Source of the DNA: Pyruvatibacter sp.
GTDB taxonomy: Bacteria; Pseudomonadota; Alphaproteobacteria; CGMCC-115125
DNA: 64,000 nt
NCBI RefSeq assembly: GCF_040219635.1
Contig: NZ_JAVJSC010000003.1
Span: forward strand, 816,501 to 880,500
Direction: 5' to 3'
Shown here piece after piece: positions 18,318 through 27,199 of the stretch (position 1 is its first letter; each line of letters starts with the position of its first letter). Under the pieces are notes generated by a model, which saw only the letters and a program-made list of their open reading frames with translations, had not been told where the DNA came from and ran no database searches. A program made the translations under genes and the position numbers.

Positions 18318-19168
18318 GGGCCTGCGATCTCCGCGCGATATTTGTTGGCGGGATAAATGCCGAGAATCTTCAGTTCGCTGCAAAAGAACTGCAGTTCCTC
18401 TAGCGCCAGCCGCACATTGCGCCGGTCCGGGTGGCCTTCGATGTCGGCATAAAACTGCGTCGCGTTGAACGAGCCTGACACCTGATAGCTTTCAAGCTTG
18501 GTCATGTTCACGCCATTGGTCGCAAACCCGCCCATGGCTTTGTAAAGTGCCGCAGGCACGTTCCGTACACGGAACACAAAACTGGTAATCACCGGCTCTT
18601 CTTCCGGCGTTGCGTCGTCTGGTTCAGCGGCCATGATGAGAAAGCGCGTTGTGTTGTGGTCCGCGTCTTCCATGTCGGTTCGCAGAATATCAAGGCCGTA
18701 CATTTCGGCCGCCGCCGGCGCGGCCAGGGCTGCGTGCGTAATGTCGCCGCGCTCGGCTACCTGGCGTGCAGAGCCGGCCGTGTCCGCGGCCACTTCGGAA
18801 AACAAGCCCAGTGCCTGCAGCGTCTTGCGGCACTGCCCAAGCGCCATCACGTGGCTCTGCACGGATTTGACGGTCTCCAGCGTTGCGCCTTTGGGCGCCA
18901 TCAACGCAAAACGGATACGCAAAAAATGTTCGCCGATAATGTAGAGGCCTGAATCCGGCAGCAGATGATGAATGTCCGCCACCCGCCCCGCCAGCGAGTT
19001 TTCAATCGGGATCATGCCAAGACGTGCGTCACCGTCGGCAATGGCGGCGAATGCTTCCTCGAAGGTGGCGCAGGCCCGCGCCTGCATGTCCGGATAGACC
19101 TCGCTGCAGGCAATCTGCGAATTGGCACCCGGTTCGCCCTGATAAACGATGGTGTTGTCTGCGCTCAT
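18314..19168 (-). CDS. pheA: Prephenate dehydratase
   Basis: Converts prephenate to phenylpyruvate in phenylalanine synthesis. It has 284 residues and is a stand-alone dehydratase with no chorismate mutase domain. The catalytic domain covers residues 1-185 with IPIENSLAG at 54-62 and the catalytic TRF at 174-176. A regulatory ACT domain follows (about 195-275) with LESYQ at 225-229, so phenylalanine feedback is likely. Its ATG overlaps the kdsB stop codon by four bases. Confidence 0.96.
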   Translation of the reverse strand: MSADNTIVYQGEPGANSQIACSEVYPDMQARACATFEEAFAAIADGDARLGMIPIENSLAGRVADIHHLLPDSGLYIIGEHFLRIRFALMAPKGATLETVKSVQSHVMALGQCRKTLQALGLFSEVAADTAGSARQVAERGDITHAALAAPAAAEMYGLDILRTDMEDADHNTTRFLIMAAEPDDATPEEEPVITSFVFRVRNVPAALYKAMGGFATNGVNMTKLESYQVSGSFNATQFYADIEGHPDRRNVRLALEELQFFCSELKILGIYPANKYRAEIAGP

Positions 19169-20013
19169 GCGCCTGCTTCGCTCCCGGCTTTATCGTGGTC
19201 AAAATAGGCCCGTGCACGCGCCAGATCATCCGGTCCGTCCACACCAATGCGCGTACCGGTTGGAATGATCGCCGCATCTATACGCATATCATGTTCAAGA
19301 GCACGCAACTGCTCCAGCTTTTCGCGGATTTCCAGCGGTGACGGCGCAAGCCTGACAAATCGCTCAAGGGCTGCGCGCCTGAACGCATAGATGCCCACAT
19401 GATGATAGAGCGGCCCGTCACCGGTGGGGGCAACAGCGCGGGTGAAGTAAAGCGCGCGTGCCAGCGGCACATCCGGGTTGGGAAAGCTGGGCACCAGTTT
19501 CACCACGTTGGGGTTGGTGCGTTCGTTGCTGTCGCGAATGACCGACGCCAGCGTCGCGATGTCAACCCGCGCATCTGTGAGGGGCGTCAAAACCGCGCTC
19601 AGACTGTCCGCGTCAAATACCGGCTGGTCGCCCTGAAGGTTCACTACCACGTCGAAGGCACCATCAGGGTCGAGTACTTGCGCCGCAGCGTAACATCTGT
19701 CCGTGCCTGAAGGCAGGTCAGGGTCGGTCAGCACGGCCTTGCCACCCGCATTTGTCACGACATCGACAATTTCCGGGTCACCAGCGGCTACCACAACCTC
19801 AGCGCCGGGCATTTTCTGCGCCCACGCAGCGGCAATTTCCCACACGCGCACAATCATCGGTTTGCCGGCGATATCCAGCAGCGGTTTCCCCGGCAGGCGC
19901 GTGGCGGCCATGCGCGCAGGAATGGCAACAAGGGGACGGATACCGGAAGGCGGGGAAGGAAGCGCCAAGACGTCAGGCTCCTGAAGACAAATGGGAGTCG
20001 GTAAAACCCGCAT
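19165..20013 (-). CDS. kdsB: CMP-KDO synthetase
   Basis: Activates KDO with CTP for lipopolysaccharide inner-core synthesis. It has 282 residues from ATG 20013. The nucleotide-binding start VAIPARMAATRLPGKPL begins only at residue 29, about 20 residues later than usual. The true start may therefore be an internal TTG or GTG, or the protein has a short N-terminal extension. Other motifs (SGTDRC, NLQGDQP, YHHVGIYAFRR) are intact. It overlaps pheA. Confidence 0.95.
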   Translation of the reverse strand: MRVLPTPICLQEPDVLALPSPPSGIRPLVAIPARMAATRLPGKPLLDIAGKPMIVRVWEIAAAWAQKMPGAEVVVAAGDPEIVDVVTNAGGKAVLTDPDLPSGTDRCYAAAQVLDPDGAFDVVVNLQGDQPVFDADSLSAVLTPLTDARVDIATLASVIRDSNERTNPNVVKLVPSFPNPDVPLARALYFTRAVAPTGDGPLYHHVGIYAFRRAALERFVRLAPSPLEIREKLEQLRALEHDMRIDAAIIPTGTRIGVDGPDDLARARAYFDHDKAGSEAGA

Positions 20014-20140
20014 GGAGGGCGGGCCACACCCGTTGAAACGGCTGATGCGACGCTTCGCCGCGCCTGTCAGCTTGCTTCAGCCCCAAAAGATGAGCGAAAG
20101 GTGAGATGACCATATGATTGCAGGGCTTATACGGCTTGCC

Positions 20141-20237
20141 CGCCAAAACCGGAAGCGGGTAGTGTGCCACCGCTACTGCACAGCGCTGCTTTGCCCGGTT
20201 CGCCGGGCTGGGTGGTGCGGCAACCCGCCTCTTGGCG
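20141..20237. other. Nested inverted repeats; possible structured RNA
   Basis: The 319-bp divergent gap between kdsB and the cytochrome gene holds nested complementary segments. They are CGCCAA/TTGGCG (20141-20146, 20232-20237), GCGGGT/ACCCGC (20155-20160, 20223-20228), CCACC/GGTGG (20167-20171, 20211-20215) and GCCCGG/CCGGGC (20193-20198, 20203-20208) closed by TTCG. Together they would make a rod of about 97 nt on either strand. No Rfam family is recognised. I see nothing else clear in the gap apart from the cytochrome promoter. Confidence 0.4.
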
Positions 20238-20268
20238 CGCCGGACAAAATGACCTTTGTTCTGGTGCG

Positions 20269-20297
20269 TTGCCTTAAATGACATCCACACCCTATTT
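20269..20297 (+). promoter_or_regulatory. Possible cytochrome c gene promoter
   Basis: TTGCCT (20269-20274) and CTATTT (20292-20297) are spaced by 17 bp. The predicted start is about 28 nt before the ATG at 20333. Confidence 0.42.
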
Positions 20298-20332
20298 GAC
20301 ACCTGCAAACGAAACACCGGACACCGAGCATT

Positions 20333-21007
20333 ATGGACAGTTTTGAATTCAATAAAATTGCAGGCGCCGTTCTGGCGTCGCTTCTGGTGCTTCTGGGCGT
20401 CGGCATGTTCCTCGTACCGGCGCTCTATGATGCAGCCGAACCTGAACAGCAGGCCTATGTCGTGGAAGGTCTTGAGGAAGAAGGCGGCGAGGCTGCCGGT
20501 GGCGGCGAACCTGTTGCCGACGTACCCATTGAGGCGCTTATCGCCATGGCAACCGCTGACCGCGGCGAGCGTGTGGCTCGCAGATGTGTGGCCTGCCACT
20601 CTTTTGATGATGGCGGTGCCAACAAGATTGGTCCCAATCTGTGGAACATCATGGGCGGAAAGAAAGCCCATCTGGATAATTTCAATTATTCATCTGCCAT
20701 GGCCACATTCCCCGGGGAGTGGAACTGGGAGACCATGAATGCGTTTCTGGAAAAGCCCAGCGAATATATTCCCGGCACCATCATGTCGTTTGCCGGCCTC
20801 AGCAAGCCTGAAGACCGTGCCGCTGTGATGGTTTATCTGGCGGCCCAGGCACCAACGCCATATGCCAAGCCCGCTGTGCCGGAAATGGAAGCGGCCCCGG
20901 AAGCGGAAGCGACACCCGAAGAAGCGGCTCCGGCGGCAGAAACAGCTGGTGGCGGTTCAGACAATGAGCGCGACGGCACACCAGGTACCGAAACAAACGC
21001 GCCGTAG
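20333..21007 (+). CDS. Membrane-anchored class I cytochrome c (CycM type)
   Basis: Electron carrier tethered to the periplasmic face of the inner membrane, in related bacteria linking the bc1 complex to a terminal oxidase. It has 224 residues. A signal anchor covers residues 8-30, then an acidic Gly/Glu-rich linker. The haem-binding site is Cys85-Val-Ala-Cys88-His89 and the likely axial ligand is Met151 in PGTIMSFAG. The fold resembles mitochondrial cytochrome c. The last 50 residues are an Ala/Glu/Pro-rich tail of unknown role. Confidence 0.92.
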   Translation: MDSFEFNKIAGAVLASLLVLLGVGMFLVPALYDAAEPEQQAYVVEGLEEEGGEAAGGGEPVADVPIEALIAMATADRGERVARRCVACHSFDDGGANKIGPNLWNIMGGKKAHLDNFNYSSAMATFPGEWNWETMNAFLEKPSEYIPGTIMSFAGLSKPEDRAAVMVYLAAQAPTPYAKPAVPEMEAAPEAEATPEEAAPAAETAGGGSDNERDGTPGTETNAP

Positions 21008-21038
21008 CACCAACACACCCACAACACGGTTTTTTGAA

Positions 21039-21067
21039 GAGGCGGGCGCTCCAAAGGCGTCCGCCTC
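21039..21067. repeat. Hairpin between cytochrome and yejA-type genes
   Basis: GAGGCGG (21039-21045) pairs with CCGCCTC (21061-21067), and the stem extends imperfectly inward. There is no following T-run, so it is not a standard terminator. It may shape the leader of the transporter operon. Confidence 0.4.
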
Positions 21068-21122
21068 TCGCATATGCGGCGCACTTTCGTCACAATAGGC
21101 AAGTCATCTGGTTCACCCCGCA

Positions 21123-23021
21123 ATGATTTGTCAGGCATCTTTCATGTTCATGTGGCCCCGCGCGGCAGTTTGTTTCACGCCCCTCATCCTGGTTGCGGCC
21201 ACGCTTGGCCTTGCTTCCGCACCTGAACCTGTCAAAGCGCAAGAGGTATCCTCCCGGACCACCCACGCCCTGTCGCTCATCGGTGAGCCCAAATATCCGG
21301 CCGACTACGCCCATTTTGACTATGTGAACCCCGCCGCCCCCAAAGGCGGCCGCCTGCGTCAGGCGGTGCCCGGCTCGTTTGACAGCCTCAACCCCTTCGT
21401 CGTGAAGGGTGTGCCCGGTGCCATCACCCCGATCTACGAAACGCTGATGTCCAATTCCATGGACGAGCCGGGCGCTGAATACGGCCTGATCGCCAAAACC
21501 GTGACGTATCCGGAGGATTACAGTTGGGTTGAATTCGATCTGCACCCTCAGGCCCGCTGGCACGACGGTGAGCCGCTCACGGCGGCAGATGTTATTTTCA
21601 GCTTTGAAGCGCTGACCAAAAATCACCCGCATTTTGCAGGCTACTACGCCAACGTCACAAAAGCTGAGGCGCTGAATGACCACCGCGTGCGCTTCGAGTT
21701 TGATGAAACCGGCAATCGTGAACTGCCGCAGATCATGGGCCAGCTTTATGTGCTGCCCGAACACTATTGGGACGGGTCCGACGGTCGGGATATCGCGTCG
21801 TCAACGCTCGTGCCGCCGCTTGGCTCCGGCCCCTACCGGCTGGTGACGGTGGATGCAGGCCGCCGTCTGGTCTTTGAGCGTGTGGAGGACTATTGGGCCA
21901 GAGACCTGCCGGTGAATGTGGGCAAACACAATTTTGATCGGCTGATCTACGACTATTATCTTGAAGAAACAGCGATGGTCGAAGCCTTCAAAGGCGATAA
22001 CTATGACTTCCGTATTGAAAACAGCGCCAAGCGCTGGGCCACAGAGTATGATTTTGATGCGGTGAAAGATGGCCGCGTGGTGTTGCAAACCTTCACCACG
22101 CAAAGTGCCGCCCCCATGCAGGCGTTCATCTTCAACCTGCGCCGCGACAAGTTTTCAGACCCCCGCGTGCGGCAGGCGTTCAACCTGGCGTTTGACTATG
22201 AGTGGATGAACAAGAACATCTTCTTCAGCCAATACGCCCGTACCGATTCATTCTTTGAAGGCTCCGAACTTGAAGCCACGGGCCTGCCCGGACCCATAGA
22301 ACTGGAACTTCTGGAGCCATTGCGCGACCAGGTGCCGCCGGAGGTTTTTACCACCGACTACGAAAACCCCGTCAACGGCGATCCCGCTGCCGTGCGTGCA
22401 AATCTGCGAACGGCCACGGCCCTGCTTCAGGAAGCAGGTTGGGGCATTACAGATGGCAAACTCACGAAGAACGACACCGGCGAGAAGCTCACTGTCGAGT
22501 TCCTGCTGGTATCGCCTACCTTCGAGCGCGTCGTACTGCCCTACAAGCAAAGCCTTGAGCGGCTGGGAATCGATTCGACCATTCGCGTTGTGGACACGTC
22601 GCAATATCAGGCCCGCGTCGATACGTTTGATTACGACATCATTGTCAATTCGTTTGCCCAGTCCCTGTCACCCGGTAATGAGCAGCGCGATTTCTGGGGC
22701 TCTGCGTCTGCGGACCGTGAAGGCAGCCGCAACCGCATCGGCATCAAGAACCCGGCTGTGGATGCGCTGATCGAAAAAATCATTTTTGCTCCTGACCGCG
22801 AAACGCTTATAGCGGCATCGCGCGCGCTGGATCGTGTGCTGCTGTGGAACCATTATGTCGTGCCGCAATGGTGGAGCCCGCTGCGCACCGCGCGGTGGGA
22901 CAGATTCGGTCTGCCTGAAACACTACCCGCTCATGCAGCCGCAGGCGGCTTTCCGGACATCTGGTGGTACGAAGAAGGCGCTGCGGCCACAGCCGCCGCC
23001 AACACGCAGGCAAGCGAATGA
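21123..23021 (+). CDS. ABC transporter peptide-binding protein (YejA-like), first copy
   Basis: Periplasmic solute-binding protein of the SBP_bac_5 family, 632 residues including a signal peptide ending near PVKAQ. The opening KYPADYAHFDYVNPAAPKGG and the domain around ARWHDGEPLTAADV are family features. It delivers substrate, probably oligopeptides, to the permease encoded downstream. ATG codons at 21144 and 21150 are alternative starts. The next gene is a related binding protein that overlaps its stop codon, so the two probably arose by tandem duplication. Confidence 0.92.
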   Translation: MICQASFMFMWPRAAVCFTPLILVAATLGLASAPEPVKAQEVSSRTTHALSLIGEPKYPADYAHFDYVNPAAPKGGRLRQAVPGSFDSLNPFVVKGVPGAITPIYETLMSNSMDEPGAEYGLIAKTVTYPEDYSWVEFDLHPQARWHDGEPLTAADVIFSFEALTKNHPHFAGYYANVTKAEALNDHRVRFEFDETGNRELPQIMGQLYVLPEHYWDGSDGRDIASSTLVPPLGSGPYRLVTVDAGRRLVFERVEDYWARDLPVNVGKHNFDRLIYDYYLEETAMVEAFKGDNYDFRIENSAKRWATEYDFDAVKDGRVVLQTFTTQSAAPMQAFIFNLRRDKFSDPRVRQAFNLAFDYEWMNKNIFFSQYARTDSFFEGSELEATGLPGPIELELLEPLRDQVPPEVFTTDYENPVNGDPAAVRANLRTATALLQEAGWGITDGKLTKNDTGEKLTVEFLLVSPTFERVVLPYKQSLERLGIDSTIRVVDTSQYQARVDTFDYDIIVNSFAQSLSPGNEQRDFWGSASADREGSRNRIGIKNPAVDALIEKIIFAPDRETLIAASRALDRVLLWNHYVVPQWWSPLRTARWDRFGLPETLPAHAAAGGFPDIWWYEEGAAATAAANTQASE

Positions 23022-24883
23022 GGCCCGCACGCTGGGCGCTTGCCGCCAGCCTCTTCGTGTCGCTCGCTATTCCTGCCGCTGCACAGGACTGGATGTCTGA
23101 CCCCGCGCCCAACGGCGGCGACTGGCGCCACGGCATATCGATTTTCGGCGACCTCAAATATCCCGCCGACTTCACGCATTTTGACTACGCCAACCCGGAT
23201 GCACCAAAGGGCGGCACGCTGCGCCTCACGCCCTCAGAAGCCTATCTCAATCAGGGTTTTACCACGTTCGATACGCTCAACGTGTTTGTTCTCAAGGGCA
23301 CCGGCGGGCACGGCATTCGCCTCAACTTTGATACGTTGATGACCCGCGCCCATGATGAACCAGACGCGATGTATGGTCTTGCCGCTGAAGCCGCCGCCAT
23401 TGCGCCCGACGGCATGTCAGTGGCCTTTCGGCTGCGCGACACCATCACCTTTCACGACGGCACCAGGGCAACGGCAGACGATGTGGTGTTCACATTTGAT
23501 CTGCTGAAAGAGCATGGACACCCCCACATCACCACCGCTATTCGCGATGTGATATCAGCCAAGGCGCTGGACGAACTGACAGTACTTTATACGTTTGAGG
23601 GTGATTTCGTACGCGACCTGCCTTTTACCGTGGCGGACCTGCCTGTTCTCTCAAAGGCTTACTACACTGCCAATGACTTTAAAGCCTCCACACTTGAGCC
23701 GCCATTGATGTCCGGACCCTATCAGGTGAGCGATGTGCAGCAGGGCCGCAGCATCACTCATCGTCTGGACCCGGACTATTGGGGCCGCGATCTGCCGGTC
23801 AACGCAGGGCGCTTCAACTTTGGCGAAATCCGCTACGAATATTTCCGTGAGCGTACTGCGGGCTTTGAGGCGTTCAAGTCTGGCGAATATGATTTCCACG
23901 AAGAGTTTACATCCCGCTTCTGGGCCACAAAATATGATTTTCCCGCGGTGCTGGATGGGCGTGTCCTCAAGCTGACCATGCCCGATAACCGCCCGTCGGG
24001 CACGCAAGGCTGGTTCATCAACACCCGCCGCGCCCATCTGTCAGACCCCAAAGTGCGCGAGGCCCTGAACCACGCCTTTGATTTTGAGTGGACCAACCGG
24101 TTTCATTTCCACGACCTCTACAAACGCACCCACAGCTACTTTGAAAACTCCGACATGAAGGCAATGGGGGTGCCAGATGGCGCGGAACTGGCGCTGCTTG
24201 AACCGTTCCGCGATCAACTGCCTGAAAGCGTTTTTGGCGAAGCTTACGTACCGCCGGTGTCTGATGGTTCCGGTCAGGACCGCCGGCAACTCAAGATCGC
24301 CCGCGACATGCTGGCTGACGCAGGATGGGAAGTGCGCGATGGCGTGCTGAAGAACGCCGCCGACGAGGTGCTTGAGATCGAGTTCTTGACCGACGCGCCT
24401 ACGTTTGAGCGGGTTATCCAGCCCGTCGTCAAGAACCTCGCGCTGCTGGGGATAGATGCCAAAATGCGGCTGGTGGACCCCGCACAATATGAGGAGCGCC
24501 TCAAGGATTTTGATTTTGACATTACCACCCGCCGCTTCTCCATGCAGGAAACGCCGGGCGTCGAGCTTCGGGCCTTTATGGGGTCGCGAGCGGCCGCGGA
24601 ACCTGGCAGCCGCAACCTTGCGGGCATTTCAAGTCCGGTGGTGGATGCCCTCATTGACCGCGCCATCAGCGCCACATCGCGCGAGGAACTGACAACTGCC
24701 GCCCGCGCGCTGGACCGTGTGCTGCGGGCCGGGCACTACTGGATACCCCAATGGTACAAGGCCGAGCACAATCTGGCGGTCTGGAACAAGTTCGGCTGGC
24801 CTGACACCAAACCGAAATACCATCGCGGCGTTGTTCACCTGTGGTGGATAGACCCGGAAAAAGAAGCCGCCCTTAACCGGTAG
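23018..24883 (+). CDS. ABC transporter peptide-binding protein (YejA-like), second copy
   Basis: Second periplasmic binding protein of the same family, 621 residues, with a signal peptide of about 22 residues ending PAAAQ. ATG 23018 overlaps the previous stop codon as ATGA. It shares KYPADFTHFDYANPDAPKGG and the late motif QYEERLKDFDFDI with the first copy, yet the middle parts differ. The two may bind different peptides for one shared permease. It lies 109 bp before the first permease gene. Confidence 0.92.
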   Translation: MRPARWALAASLFVSLAIPAAAQDWMSDPAPNGGDWRHGISIFGDLKYPADFTHFDYANPDAPKGGTLRLTPSEAYLNQGFTTFDTLNVFVLKGTGGHGIRLNFDTLMTRAHDEPDAMYGLAAEAAAIAPDGMSVAFRLRDTITFHDGTRATADDVVFTFDLLKEHGHPHITTAIRDVISAKALDELTVLYTFEGDFVRDLPFTVADLPVLSKAYYTANDFKASTLEPPLMSGPYQVSDVQQGRSITHRLDPDYWGRDLPVNAGRFNFGEIRYEYFRERTAGFEAFKSGEYDFHEEFTSRFWATKYDFPAVLDGRVLKLTMPDNRPSGTQGWFINTRRAHLSDPKVREALNHAFDFEWTNRFHFHDLYKRTHSYFENSDMKAMGVPDGAELALLEPFRDQLPESVFGEAYVPPVSDGSGQDRRQLKIARDMLADAGWEVRDGVLKNAADEVLEIEFLTDAPTFERVIQPVVKNLALLGIDAKMRLVDPAQYEERLKDFDFDITTRRFSMQETPGVELRAFMGSRAAAEPGSRNLAGISSPVVDALIDRAISATSREELTTAARALDRVLRAGHYWIPQWYKAEHNLAVWNKFGWPDTKPKYHRGVVHLWWIDPEKEAALNR

Positions 24884-24992
24884 GCTGTATGTTGCGCTTA
24901 CTGTTTGAGACATCTGCCGATTAGGGCACACTGCGATTCGGCGTCTTCGTGCCGCCCCTCATCTTCTGACGACGGATACAGTTTCCCGCCCG

Positions 24993-26096
24993 ATGGCTGC
25001 TTACATCATCAGACGCCTGCTGCTCATGATACCGACTATTCTCGGTATTCTTCTGGTTGCGTTCGCCATTGTGCAGTTTGCGCCCGGCGGCCCGATTGAG
25101 CGTATCATCGCGCAGCTTTCAGGAAATGACGTGTCGGCCACCGCCCGCATCGGTGGCTCTCCCGGTGGCGACATGGGTGCCGGCAACCAGGCGGCAGCCG
25201 GGGACGCAGGCGCAACCGCCAAATATCGCGGTGCCCAGGGTCTGGACCCAGAGTTCATCGCCGACCTTGAGCGCCAGTTCGGGTTCGACAAACCAGTGTA
25301 TGAGCGTTTCGCCGACATGGTGTGGAATTATGTGCGCTTCGATTTTGGTGAAAGCTACTTCCGCGACGTGAAAGTGATTGACCTGATTGCGGAAAAACTC
25401 CCGGTCTCCATTTCACTTGGCCTGTGGACCATGCTGATTGCCTATGGCGTGTCCATCCCGCTGGGCGTCATGAAGGCCGTGCGTGACGGTGCGCCCTTTG
25501 ACGTGTGGACCTCCGCTGTCATCGTTGTCGGATACGCTATCCCTGGCTTCCTGTTTGCCGTCCTGCTCATCGTGTTGTTTGCCGGCGGCAGTTACTGGGA
25601 TTTGTTCCCGTTACGCGGGCTTACCTCCGACAACTTCGACGAATTGTCCGTATTCGGAAAAATACTCGATTATCTCTGGCACATCGTTTTGCCGGTGGCC
25701 TCACTGGTCATCTCAGCCTTTGCCACAACAACCCTGCTGACAAAAAACTCGTTCCTCGACGAAATAAAAAAGCACTACGTGGTCACAGCCCGCGCCAAGG
25801 GTTTGAGCGAGCAGCAGGTTCTGTACGGCCACGTGTTCCGCAACGCGATGCTGATTGTGATTGCCGGTTTCCCCGGTGCTTTTGTCGGCGCGTTCTTCAC
25901 CGGCTCGCTACTGATCGAAACCGTTTTCTCGCTGGACGGGCTGGGGTTGCTTGGCTTTGAATCCATCGTCAACCGCGACTACGCGGTGGTTTTCGCCACG
26001 CTGTACATCTTCGGACTGATCGGCCTCATCGTCACTCTCATCTCGGACCTGACCTACACGCTGGTCGATCCGCGCATCGATTTTGAGGCGCGCTGA
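24993..26096 (+). CDS. yejB: Peptide ABC transporter permease (YejB/OppB-like)
   Basis: Inner-membrane permease subunit, 367 residues. An N-terminal segment MAAYIIRRLLLMIPTILGIL is typical of OppB/DppB proteins. It is followed by a longer-than-usual Gly/Ala-rich loop (about residues 45-85) and a six-segment domain. The coupling loop that contacts the ATPase is around ARAKGLSEQQVLYGHVFRN. It lies 2 bp before the partner permease gene. The yej assignment rests on the A-B-E-F order and subunit type. Confidence 0.92.
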   Translation: MAAYIIRRLLLMIPTILGILLVAFAIVQFAPGGPIERIIAQLSGNDVSATARIGGSPGGDMGAGNQAAAGDAGATAKYRGAQGLDPEFIADLERQFGFDKPVYERFADMVWNYVRFDFGESYFRDVKVIDLIAEKLPVSISLGLWTMLIAYGVSIPLGVMKAVRDGAPFDVWTSAVIVVGYAIPGFLFAVLLIVLFAGGSYWDLFPLRGLTSDNFDELSVFGKILDYLWHIVLPVASLVISAFATTTLLTKNSFLDEIKKHYVVTARAKGLSEQQVLYGHVFRNAMLIVIAGFPGAFVGAFFTGSLLIETVFSLDGLGLLGFESIVNRDYAVVFATLYIFGLIGLIVTLISDLTYTLVDPRIDFEAR

Positions 26097-26098
26097 CC

Positions 26099-27199
26099 AT
26101 GGCGCTGCTTGCAAAAACACCCCTCGCGCGCGTCAACTGGGAAGCGACCTGGTTTGGTCGGGTCAACAAGGCCCGCACGTCGCCCATCAATCAACGGCGC
26201 TGGCGCAACTTCAAGGCCAACAAACGCGGCTACTGGGCCATGTGGCTGTTCGGCACGCTGTTTGTGGTGAGCCTGTTTGCGGAGTTCATTGCCAATGACA
26301 AACCGCTGCTCATCACGTTCGACGGCGCCATCTACGCGCCGGTGTTTTTCGCCTATGCGGAAACAGAGTTTGGCGGTGACTTCGCAACCGAGGCTGACTA
26401 TCGCGACCCGTTTGTTCAGGAACTCATAGAGGACAAGGGCGGCAGCATCATCTGGCCGTTGATCCCCTACAGCTACGACACCATCAACCTCGACCTGCCG
26501 GTGCCCGCCCCTGCACCGCCAAGCACTGAAAACTGGCTGGGCACCGACGATCAGGGTCGCGACGTGCTCGCGCGCGTCATCTATGGCTTTCGCATTTCCG
26601 TTCTGTTCGGCCTGATCCTGACACTGTTTTCCTCCATCGTCGGCGTTGCGGCCGGGGCTGTGCAGGGGTTCTTTGGCGGCTGGACGGACCTGATTTTCCA
26701 GCGCTTCATAGAAATATGGACATCCATACCCGCGCTCTATCTCATCATCATTATTGCGGCCGTCATCGAACCCACCTTCTGGATATTGCTCGGCACGCTT
26801 TTGCTGTTCTCATGGGTGGCGCTGGTGGGCGTTGTGCGTGCCGAGTTCCTGCGCGGCCGCAATCTTGAATATGTGGCTGCTGCGCGTGCGCTTGGGCTGC
26901 GCAACCTCACCATCATGTTCAAGCACGTGTTGCCCAACGCCATGGTAGCAACACTCACCTTCCTGCCGTTCATTCTCAACGCCTCCATCACCACCCTCAC
27001 AGCGCTGGATTTTTTGGGCTTTGGCCTGCCGCCCGGCTCCCCGTCACTGGGCGAATTGTTGGCGCAGGGCAAAAACAATCTCCAGGCGCCGTGGCTCGGC
27101 TTCACCGGCTTTTTTGTGATCGCCATCATGCTTAGCCTGCTGGTGTTTGTCGGCGAAGCCGTGCGGGATGCATTTGACCCCAGAAAGACGCTGCAGTAA
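26099..27199 (+). CDS. yejE: Peptide ABC transporter permease (YejE/OppC-like)
   Basis: Second permease subunit, 366 residues. The N-terminal cytoplasmic part NQRRWRNFKANKRGYWAMWL leads into the first membrane segment. A large periplasmic loop contains LGTDDQGRDVLAR, a hallmark of OppC/DppC. The coupling loop is around AARALGLRNLTIMFKHVLPN. Its stop codon shares a base with the start of the ATPase gene, showing tight coupling in the operon. Confidence 0.93.
   Translation: MALLAKTPLARVNWEATWFGRVNKARTSPINQRRWRNFKANKRGYWAMWLFGTLFVVSLFAEFIANDKPLLITFDGAIYAPVFFAYAETEFGGDFATEADYRDPFVQELIEDKGGSIIWPLIPYSYDTINLDLPVPAPAPPSTENWLGTDDQGRDVLARVIYGFRISVLFGLILTLFSSIVGVAAGAVQGFFGGWTDLIFQRFIEIWTSIPALYLIIIIAAVIEPTFWILLGTLLLFSWVALVGVVRAEFLRGRNLEYVAAARALGLRNLTIMFKHVLPNAMVATLTFLPFILNASITTLTALDFLGFGLPPGSPSLGELLAQGKNNLQAPWLGFTGFFVIAIMLSLLVFVGEAVRDAFDPRKTLQ

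Noticed and set aside
20295..20300. TTGACA as a -35 box for the cytochrome gene
   Set aside because: No -10-like hexamer lies 16-18 bp downstream before the ATG; the upstream TTGCCT/CTATTT pair fits better.
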